Origin: Microthyrium microscopicum
Lineage: Eukaryota > Ascomycota > Dothideomycetes > Microthyriales > Microthyriaceae
Direction of reading: 5' to 3'
Assembly: GCA_010405405.1 (NCBI GenBank)
Contig: MU004236.1
Span: 1,556,070 to 1,620,069, forward strand
Length of the DNA stretch: 64,000 nt
The position numbers were made by a program, and so were the translations under genes. Below the pieces are notes generated by a model. The model ran no database searches, was not told the DNA's origin, and was given only the letters and a program-made list of their open reading frames with translations. Positions 55,222-64,000 of the stretch are shown here, in pieces (the stretch's first letter is position 1; each line of letters opens with the position of its first letter).

Positions 55222-58200
55222 CTACCAATCTATTGATGGCGTCCCAACGCCATTACCAGCTAATATGTTTTCTGCGGTAGCAACTTCTCCTTTTCCACCC
55301 TCAAAGTGGCTAGCCTGTAGACCTTTGCGGCCCTTCATTGTCTTCAATTTTGCATCCAGCTTGACAAACGGATCTGGCATATCTTCTTTCTTGATCTTGA
55401 ACTTGGATGTACCAAGCACACTATCAAGCTCTTCGACGGATGGCAGTTTGGCGTATACCCATCCATCTTCGCGCTCCTCTACTGGAAAAGTTGCAATATT
55501 GACATCGTCATCGTTACCACATTTGCCAGCTTCTTTACCAGAAAGTTCGTAGTTTCGCTTGTGGTACGGACACGATACCCAAAGTTTGTTGGTAGCGAGA
55601 TCCTCACCGATGAGACCATCGGAAAGAACGAATGCGCGCTTGTGTGGACACATTTGCTGTGTGCAGAAGTATTTGCCACGGACCTTGAAGATGGCAAGTT
55701 GCGTGTCTCCACGCTTGATTGCCTGACTGTCTCCGGATGCGACATCTTTGAACTTGTTGGCTTCCACGATGGGTTGCCAGGCAAGATCACTCCATTTTGT
55801 ACCTCTAAAGTCGGTGGTCACTGAATCCTTAGGCCAATATGATGGGCGTTCTTGGCCTCTCTCTGCAGTCGGTTCGATAGTGTCGACAATATTCTCCTCA
55901 GTGTTGGCGAATTGCTGGAACTGCTCCCTGCGGCCTGCGTCGTTGATGGCTTCGGTCCACTCGCAGAAGAAGGTGCCCACCAAATCTTCCATTTGCTTTT
56001 CGAGATCAGCACATATTCCCAACTTGTCTTGCAAGATGACTTCCTGCAGGTACTTGATCCCACCGGGCAGATTTTCCAGCCATCGAGCCGTTCGCTGGAG
56101 TTTGTCGGCGGTACGGATATAGAAGCTAAGATATCGGTCCAAGATTGGAATGACATCGTCCGGCGGTACATCCAAAGCAAGAACTTCGGAATGTCTAGGC
56201 TTAGCACCCCCATTTCCACCCACGAATATATTGAAGCCTTTCTCGGTCGCGATGAGACCGAAATCCTTGTTTTGGGCTTCGGCACACTCGCGGACGCACC
56301 CAGAGACGCCGCCCTTGATTTTGTGGGGACTACGAATTGACTTGTACCGTTCTTCGATCCGGATGGCCATACCAACACTGTCGCCCACACCAAATCGACA
56401 CCACGTCGTACCAACGCAGCTCTTTACTGTCCGCAGAGATTTAGCATAGGCATGTCCACTCTCCATGCCACCTTCGATAAGCTCGCTCCAGATGGCGAGG
56501 AGATCTTGCTTTCTGGCACCAAACATGTCGATACGTTGACCACCTGTGACTTTGCAGTAAAGGTTATATTTCTTGGCTACCGTTCCAATGACGATTAGCT
56601 TGTCTGGCGTAATCTCACCGCCAGAGACTCTGGGAACAACAGAATATGTGCCGTTGCGCTGTATGTTGGCTAGGAATTTGTCGTTGGTCTCTTGTAGACC
56701 TTTTAGTCCAGGGTCCATAACATGCTTGTTGAATAACGATGCGGTAATGGAACCTATCGTTGGTTTGCAGACTTCGCATCCGACGGAGTCAGGGTCTTTG
56801 CCGCAGTGCTTCATGATGGCTTCAAAAGTCTCGAGTTTCTTAACCATGATGATATTGAATAGATCGGCGCGGGAGTATTCGAAATGAGGGCACAGATGGT
56901 TTTTGACTTCGTTGCCCATTGAGGCCATGGTCTGGTTGAAGATGGACTGGACTAATGGCATACAGCCGCCACAGCCTGTTCCTGCTTTGGTGCACGACTT
57001 GACGTCGCCAATACTTTTGCAGGTTCCATCTTTTACTGCTACAGCCACATCCCCTTTGGTCACGTTGTGACATGAGCATATCTGAGTATCATCCGGGCTG
57101 CAAAGTGTTAGTTCAAGATCATGAGCCTTGGATGTCAGGTATCTTACAGATCACTGTCGTCATCGTCGCCGCCTGGCTTTCCGACTATAAGCTCACTTGG
57201 TTCAATCTCCATCGGCTTCTGGCCTTTGACCATGGGTACAAGCTTAATGTAGTCTTTTGTATCTCCGATCATCATTCCGCCAAGAAGATATTTGCCGTCC
57301 ATTGTGAAAATGTACTTCTTGTAAACGTGGTTGAAGGGATCTTTGTACGTCAATGCCTTTACAGGAGGAGGTGGTGGTCCAGATGTTAGAGTCTTGACAC
57401 GATCTTCCGTCTCCTTTTTGGCTCCACCTCGACCTGGAGGAGGGAATTTTGGTCCATCGCGATCAGCAAAGAAGTCTCCGAAACTGGCCACTTCGACTCC
57501 TAGAAGCTTGAGCTTTGTACTCAAGTCAGGGCGCGTGAATTTGCGAGGTGTGTGAACTTTTGCTTGTGTAAGGTTGAAGGCCAGCACGTCTGCCATCTCG
57601 ATACCAGGACCTATGAGTCCATATGTCTCGTTGTTCCAGCTCGCGCATTCTCCTATGGCATAGATATCCGGTATTGAAGTCGACAGATCTGGCGCGATCA
57701 CAATTCCACCGCCTCTATCAGCACATTTGAGACCAGCTTCACGCGCAAGGTCGTCTCTTGCTCTAACGCCAATCGCAAAGCAAATGCAGGAGCATTCCAA
57801 TTCCTCGCCATCTTCGAACCGGACGCCTGTGACCTCGTTGGCTTCGTTGACATGTATTTTGCCAACTCGTTTGCTTAGCATCACGTCCAAGCCAAGTTTT
57901 CTGACCTGTTCCACCACCATGCCACCAGCGTCGCCATCCAATTGTCTTGAAAGTACCCACCGATTTCTTTCGATAAGCTTTACTTTGCCGAATTCTTCCA
58001 GATCCATCATCGCCTTGGCAGCCTCGAGTCCTAGTAAACCACCACCAACTACTAAGCCAGTTGTGCCTGTTTTGGTCGCTGAAAACGAAATCAATTTCTC
58101 GAGATCCTCAATGGTGCGGTACACGAAGACACCCTTGCCATCATGTCCGGGTGTGTGTTTTGGAAGCACCGCGTTCGAGCCAGTGGCCAGAATGAGGATA

Positions 58201-58661
58201 TCGTATTTTACATCGTCTCCCTTTGCCGTCCTGACTGTTTTATTCTCCGAATCGATATCCGTAACGAGCGAGTTGACGTGGTAACTAAGAGAACCATTGG
58301 GTAGTTCATCGTACTAGAAAATACCTCTATTAGCCTAGCCATTGGTTATAAGCAAAAGTACCTACCCATGTTTGTGGATTTAGATATAGATTTTTGACCT
58401 CCCGATGTGCAAAGAAACTTGTCAGGCCAACACGGTTGTATGCAAGATGTGGCTCGTCACCAATGACGATAACTTCGTACTCTTGTCGCTTAGCATCGAG
58501 TTTGATGAGCTTTTCTCTTTGTACCTGTCAGTGCCGCTCGAAGGAAAGTTGTTCGAAAAGGCCTACATGAACGCGATTCCAACCATTCCCAGTCCTACGA
58601 TAACGACTCTCTTGCGCCCGCTCTCATGAGGAAGACCCCCATTGCCTTCGTTCGAGACCAT
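55222..58661 (-). CDS. NII1: Nitrite reductase [NAD(P)H], assimilatory
   Basis: A 1,095-aa cytosolic enzyme reducing nitrite to ammonium. Exons 58661-58567, 58516-58366, 58313-57148 and 57097-55222; introns 50, 52 and 50 bp. The FAD/NAD(P)H part opens with [14 protein letters not shown] and has [16 protein letters not shown]; a BFD-type [2Fe-2S] site follows (ICSCHNV from ~477, then [11 protein letters not shown]). The sirohaem/[4Fe-4S] Cys pairs are CVGTTWC (~698/704) and CVREC (~737/741). The C-terminal Rieske-type domain has CPHKR (~953/955) and CPYHKR (~979/982). Domain order and length match fungal NiiA/Nit-6. The first intron restores [15 protein letters not shown], which reading through would stop with TAG. 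It lies directly downstream of nitrate reductase, same strand. Confidence 0.96.
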
Positions 58662-59498
58662 TTCCACTCAGCTTCTTATCAAGCTTTAAGCATTCGAGCT
58701 GCCAATACCAGAGGTTGCACAATAACCAATGTCCTGAGGGTAAGCCAGATGATTATAAGAAAAGTGCTAGCATAATATAGAATGGCTCCGTAGGAAAATT
58801 GTAAAAATATTGAATCTAAACAAAAAGTGAAAGAGCAAACCTTGGCCAGTACTACGAGAGATAAAGCTCAATGCAACCTATCCATAGCTCTCTCGAGCTC
58901 TCCAACTCCACACCTACAACTGAAGATCCGCGGTGGTGGGCTACCATACCATCTTCTCCGGAAGCTAGGCTAGACTACGCTATAGACTGACCCTGGATGG
59001 CAAAGCGCGCAAATCAAGTCCGGACGAAGACCCACTAATTCGATTATCGTGGGGTGCTTACAGCGCGTCCCAAAAGTGATGGTGTATTTGATTCTCAACC
59101 GATATGGTTTGCTGGAGACTTTGTAGGGAAGTGAAGCTCACGCTTCCCTCGGACATGCAAGGTGATGATCACTGATAAGGAACGCGGCTCTGACAGGCAT
59201 GCTAAAGCACAAAACCATGTGCGCCAAGGTTGTTAGACTTATCCGCGGGTGGGAGAGTCAAGATCGCGAGATCTCCGAGGAAAAAGACAGAAAAACTTGG
59301 GTGAGATTGTTGCCTTAGTTCAAGCCTCAGGCCGCAACCGTTCAGCCTTGTCCTCAGCCTTGCGATTGTGTTTAATTACCTACTTAGTTTGAAGGCAAGT
59401 TTAAGCATTCATTTCAAGATGGGTAGGTGCTCGCTAAAACTATACGTGCAAAAAACTAGTTTGACGTGTAAACATGATTGATGTAATTCGTTAGGTGA
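58662..59498 (-). promoter_or_regulatory. NII1 promoter with NirA- and AreA-type sites
   Basis: 837 bp between the NIA1 stop and the NII1 start. CTCCGAGG at 59273-59280 is an exact match to the Aspergillus NirA consensus CTCCGHGG. TCCGCGG cores, as in Neurospora NIT4 sites, lie at 59242-59248 and 58927-58933. AreA/NIT2 GATA sites include GATAAG at 59174-59179 and its reverse CTTATC at 59238-59243, overlapping the TCCGCGG by two bases. This arrangement suits nitrate induction with nitrogen-metabolite repression. Binding is inferred from motif match only. Confidence 0.7.
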
Positions 59499-62286
59499 TT
59501 AGAAGAATAAAAGGTCATCATCTGTCCAACCTTGTTCAAGCAACGCAGCATGAGAAGATTTTTCCAATGTTTCTGGTCCGCATAGCAGTATCATCGTATC
59601 CTCTCTTCTGGGAAACTTCTCTCGTAGTAGTACAGGGCCTATCCGACCTCGAGCACCTTCCCAGTCTTTGGGACCTTTCGTTAAGGTGTATACCAGATCA
59701 CACTTGTGAGGATTGTGTTCTGCAAAGTAATCAAGTTCCTCTTTGCAAAGAATATCTTCCAGAAGTCGATTGCCGTTGAGAAGAACGCATTGAGTTTGAT
59801 CGTCCTTATCTTGCATGACGGCACGGAAAACTTGATATATGGGTGTCACGCCGCTACCACCACATATCATATAAAAGTTCTTGACGAACCGTGCCGTGCC
59901 ATTCACAGAACAGTTTCCTTGGCCTAGATATTGGAATTTACCGATTGGGCCTTTGAACTCCAAGTCATCACCGATGGGCAGTGCATCCAAGGCCTTGGTC
60001 ATCTTGCCACCTTTTCGCTCCTTGGTGTCGAAGTATATCTTCACTAAAACATCAAGGTATCCTTTGGCTGATGTCTCTGAAATAGGTGTGTAGCTACGAA
60101 TGACATTTTCTTTTGTTTCCGGATCCTTTATTCGCATCATGACATGTTGTCCAGTTGGAAGGCCAAAGTCTTGCTCGTCATGCTCCAGCTTGAAGGTAAA
60201 GATGCGGCAATCCCACGAGACTGATCGTTTGCCATGCAGTTTGCCTTTAGTCCAGATTCGAGTGTCCAAGAAGATCGGTCTTGGGCCATCAAAAACTTCT
60301 ATCACAGGGCCTGCGGCGAGGATCTTTCTAGCTGCCTCGTCTAGCGAACCGACATGATAGTCTGGCATCATTGCTTTGGCTGTTTCGCTGTCTATCTGAT
60401 TGTTAGCTACAAGTTTGAACGGGAAAATATTGAGGACTTACGTATGGCCATAAACTCTTCAGTGGCGTCCATACCAGCAGCAGAGATGATTGATTGAGCT
60501 CCACCTGGATGATCTTTCATGAATGAGGTTCCATCAAAGACATCGCCATTCACCACAAACCAGGCGCTTTCGACCTTGTCATGTTTCCGTAGTTCGTCAA
60601 TGTCAATGATGGTATCCACGCCATCTTTAGTCATCTTAATATCTTCGGTCTTTACCACTGCAACTACCTCATCTTCAGCGCCGGTCTTTTCGCCCCAGTA
60701 GCCGTTTGTGAGGTCGCCGCCTTCCTTCTTCGTTCTCTCCATCCATCCACCATTCATCAGTGCTGGTTGTGTCGGATGCTCGAACCTGAGCTCCCCATTT
60801 TCATTGTGAATGACAACCCGGAACCATGGGTTGTTCATCATCCCCAAAACCGACCAGTACATATCTCGTGGTTGTAATGCTAGACTCTCATCCATAGCAC
60901 GTACGAACACGTCTTTGGCGGCGGCTAATTCAGTGAGTGGAATATCTAGATTCCAGAAAGCCCAGCAGAAGCTCGTCTCCCTCCACGATACATCAAGAGC
61001 ACCACCATACAAATCTTGATCTCTAGCTTCTCGATATCGATCTTCGGGGTAGTCTAGTTTCGCTAAATTCCAGGTCCGGCCTTTATCGAGGCTGATGTCT
61101 ACACGCGTGACTCGACGCCCACCTCCAGCATATGCGTAGCCACGAAAGTTATATGTTTCTTCGGCTTCCGCTATTGTCAGGCGCTCATCATGCGCGGGAT
61201 GGGCTATTGCTGAGTTGACATTGAGATCATAGATGGCGTAACGGTCGTCTTTCCACCAGTCTTTGTTATCGTCAGCCATCTGTGGCGACACCATGGTGCT
61301 TCATATTGTCAGCATTTGTGAGCGAAATCAAGGGCTAGTACTTACGGAAGTACCCGATTATCGAATATATGGTACCAATTATCGCTTGGTTCGGCAGTAA
61401 TGATTATCTTCTTGAGCCATTTGACACTGCGACCACCTATTTGACCCGGTATCACGGCTCTGAGAGGCTTTCCATGATCTGGTCGAAGCATCTCACCATT
61501 CATCTTCCACGACAGCATGATACCACGATTTGGATCCATGACCCAATTGAGTTTGACAGAAGTGCCATAGAAGCCATTTGGTAGCTTATCGGCGCCCTCC
61601 ATGCAAACATATCGACCTTTTCGCAAGGGCTTCGCTGTTCGAATCACGTCTGCCATGGCGATACCAGTCCATATTGCTGTGGATAAGCCGGCTGGGCCCC
61701 AAGAGAAGCCTTTGGATTTTCGCACTACGTTTTGCTCTTTTCGGCGATTGCCGGCACAAACGAATGTGACTGGATATGTGACATTGGTATATCTTTGTAT
61801 GAGATCCTTGACGGAAAGTGTGATTGGATTTTCCACGAGCCTGTGCTATTGTTAGAGCCAAATAACAGTACTTCATACTCACACATACCCTTCGACGGAA
61901 AATGTCCAATCCATACACTCATCATCTTGAACTTCTGGGACGGCACCATGGTTTCTAACATAAAATAGTTCTGGACTTGTTATGAAACCCTCGTTGTATA
62001 GGTCAGTTAAAGGTGCCTCGCAATTGAACGGGTGAACACCAGTTAGGCGAATCAAACGCGGGTCGCGCAGTACGTGGCTATCCGGTGTATCTTTGTCAAC
62101 ATCTAAAACTTTGGTGGCTGCGGGTGTAGGAGGCGGAAGTGGAAACTCTGGTTCTGCTGAAGGTGATGAACATCCTGTTCGTGAATCTCCAAGTGTACTG
62201 TCGGGGGGTGTAGGTGGAAACTGGTTGCTGTCCTTCAGGACGTCGGTTGACTCGGGTTTGCTAGAGTCTATAGCGGTGGCTTCCAT
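59499..62286 (-). CDS. NIA1: Nitrate reductase [NADPH], assimilatory
   Basis: An 880-aa cytosolic enzyme reducing nitrate to nitrite. Exons 62286-61889, 61840-61346, 61298-60442 and 60391-59499; introns 48, 47 and 50 bp, all in phase. After a disordered Pro/Ser-rich N-terminus comes the Mo-molybdopterin domain (Mo-ligand Cys ~161 in FVCAGNRRKEQ; PGQIGGRSVKWL) and its dimerisation part (NRVLPTMVSPQ). The cytochrome b5 domain has its haem His in MKDHPGGAQS (~561). The FAD domain has RSYTPIS (~682) and the NADPH part GGSGVTP (~761), ending in CGPETLEKS and a final Phe-Phe like other members. Length agrees with fungal NiaD/NIT-3. Confidence 0.97.
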
Positions 62287-62827
62287 AACGACGAACAAGA
62301 TATATGAAACTAGTTTGTTTTGGGGTATGAAAGGCCAACGGTAAGATGTTGAGCTAAGAGATTGCGAATGGCTAAAATCATGCCTTACATTGCACAATCA
62401 ACAGCGCTTCAAGCACACTTGAAAAGAGAATGATAAACTTTGGACTTGGCAAGTATGAAGACAAGGTATTTCTTTTTCCATTCCAAGTACTCGGAGTTCA
62501 CCATGATCGGAATCATCCTGTAGATCGCGTTATCAACAGCCTACCATTGACTCCGGAGAAGCGTACAGCATCATTGAAAGAATAAGCTAGCTGGAGAAAC
62601 ACCCGCGGAGGTTCGCTCACCACATACGGTAATGTGGGGAGGGCATATCTTGCAGCAGGCTCGATCAGCATAATGCTTGTAACACCATATTTGAAAATAC
62701 AATAAAAAAAAGTCAGAGTGCCATTCTTGAATCTGAACAACGTGTTGCATCAACTGCCAGTTGTTGGTGTTCTTGAATCAGAGAAAGCCTTTGATCGATA
62801 AGGACAAAACATCTCCCAGCTACATCG
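62287..62827 (-). promoter_or_regulatory. NIA1 upstream region; exact NirA site at 62603-62610
   Basis: The minus strand reads CTCCGCGG at 62610-62603, an exact CTCCGHGG match, about 320 bp before the NIA1 ATG. GATA motifs lie at 62432-62436 (GATAA), 62530-62534 (reverse) and 62797-62802 (GATAAG). The combination parallels the NII1 promoter. No divergent nitrate transporter gene starts here within the window. Confidence 0.65.
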
Positions 62828-63808
62828 TTACTGAAATCTTTGGTAATGGTGTCCAAACTGCCGAAAGGATCTGATGATGGGGAATTCAGGTTCTGTGTGG
62901 TTCGTCGCAAATTCGTTCGCCTCCTGTCTAGAGATCCAGAACCATTCCCAAAAAGGAATGGTGTTATCTTTTCCTTTTCGGCCAATCACAGCCCTTGCTT
63001 TGCAACTTCCATCTCGTGTAACTACGGTACCGCGATATAAACTTCGCCATCTCCGAACCCCATGTGCCTCTGTCGGCGAAGTCACCTCGTTTGAAGCAGA
63101 CCCAGAATAGTCAGAGTTGTAATTCTTGACCTTGGATGGTGGTCGTATTCCCCATCCTCTCACGTATACCGCACCTGGAGAGATTATCAAGAAAATATCA
63201 ACAGAATAACCAAGCTACGACTTGCCCAAGCTTCCATGGCCATCCTACGTTTGTTCCAAATTCAATTCCACTGCTCACTCTTTCAACTCGTTCCGAGTGA
63301 TGTTAGGTATTTTGAAGTCGAACTGCCTGACAGTGCGCATTTCTCAAACATTTGGGCCAGCAGGTGTCATTCAACTATTGTCCTATGACATTCCCATACT
63401 GCATTCTGAAGCAGCGGAGTGAACATCTTGAAAGCTGATTTGCAAACAGACCCTTTTTTGGCGATGACAGCTCATCAACGCCCGCCAAAAATGAAGGACC
63501 TTCGACATACAGTATATCATCATCTGGAATCGTCACGTCACTCAATACCATTGATGGCCACTCATAATAATGCTCATTAGCTGTACTAGGTCATGTCCAA
63601 AAATAGTCAGGGTAGTTGCTGGGTCTTTCCCAATCCGTGATGAATATGTCCCAACCAGGACCAAAAGAGCCTGGATAGGCGAAGATTTCGATTTGGGAGA
63701 TGTGCAACTATTGAACCCTACCAGCGGCCCATCCATTGGTAAGGAACCTTCGGCGCCGTGAAAGCTGATCGGGGACATGAAAATACCATCCAAGCTGTAA
63801 GCGTGCAA
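62828..63808 (-). CDS. Candidate multi-exon hypothetical gene, structure unresolved, perhaps partial
   Basis: Several strongly protein-like stretches lie in order on the minus strand. One begins after a GTACAG acceptor near 63580 (NEHYYEWPSMVLSDVTIPDD, on to SPKKGLFANQLSRC). The next, about 63335-63277, reads RTVRQFDFKIPNITRNELKE and ends at a GTGAGC donor. The last, 63170-62828, follows a CTCCAG acceptor and carries VKNYNSDYSGSASNEV, RDGSCKARAVIG and FWEWFWISRQEANEF. I could not make all phases agree, so exons are missing or the gene is broken. The 5' end may lie beyond the window. No family is recognised. Confidence 0.35.
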
Positions 63809-64000
63809 TGTACAACATTACTTCTGCCATCTAGGCTCGGCTATACACCCCCAAATATGGCTGATTATATCAATGATCAATGACCAACTCATGAGGCTGT
63901 TGTGGTCGCCGCTTTATCAAAACAAACACCCCATATTCGGCGCAATTTGGTAGTATTCGAGTGTTGATTCCGTACGTTGTGAGAGCCTTCTATTACGCTT

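Noticed and set aside
56573-56887. Plus-strand frames across the nitrite reductase locus
   Set aside because: All fall inside exons of the minus-strand gene with full domain support.
1-64000. CRISPR arrays, bacterial operons or phage modules
   Set aside because: The gene structures, introns and families are eukaryotic (fungal); no regularly spaced repeats are seen.

Overview
The window is nuclear DNA from a filamentous ascomycete (Pezizomycotina). The genes carry short GT-AG introns, mostly 40-70 bp and some with CTRAY-type branch points. The family set is typical of these fungi: a PTH11-like receptor, Rxt3, a DUF7053 protein, an Opy2-type Cys-rich domain, linked nitrate and nitrite reductases, and a RIP-like AT-rich transposon relic. 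I cannot place it to class or species from sequence alone. About 25 protein-coding genes can be supported, most with exon structures that I rebuilt by joining frames across consensus splice sites. I see no tRNA, rRNA or CRISPR array.

Layout. 1-15.7 kb: PTH11-like membrane protein (+), kynurenine aminotransferase (-), Rxt3 subunit of the Rpd3L histone deacetylase complex (-), BTN1/CLN3 (+), an unknown Cys-containing protein (-), ATP synthase OSCP (-), ribosomal protein S8 (-) and a DUF7053 protein (+). 16-33 kb: a small secreted or membrane Cys-rich protein, the Mgs1/WRNIP1 ATPase, an unknown 165-aa protein, 6-phosphofructo-2-kinase/fructose-2,6-bisphosphatase, a 982-aa Ser-rich protein with a duplicated CPxC module, cytochrome c and a Tos4-like FHA protein. 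33.7-37.0 kb: a 3.29-kb Fot1/pogo-like DNA transposon with 70-bp terminal inverted repeats, flanked by TA and heavily AT-mutated. 37-55 kb: palmitoyl-protein thioesterase (CLN1), an F-box-like protein, an Opy2-like protein, an atypical dual-specificity phosphatase, a zinc alcohol dehydrogenase, a four-TM MARVEL/Sur7-like protein, CENP-S/MHF1, PGA2 and several unknown genes. 55-62.3 kb: nitrite reductase and nitrate reductase, head to tail on the minus strand. 62.3-64 kb: a probable but unresolved gene that may run off the window.

Functional links. NIA and NII form a two-step nitrate-to-ammonium module, and their upstream regions carry motifs matching NirA/NIT4 and AreA/NIT2 sites. The rest is mostly housekeeping: OSCP and cytochrome c in respiration, the bifunctional PFK2/FBPase2 in glycolytic control, Mgs1, MHF1 and Tos4 in genome maintenance or the cell cycle, and BTN1 and PPT1 in vacuolar/lysosomal function. 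I found no clear new multi-gene system. The most unusual items are the long decayed pogo-like element, a gene built from a duplicated exon-intron unit (53.8-54.6 kb), the atypical phosphatase, the short Opy2-like protein and the duplicated CPxC module.
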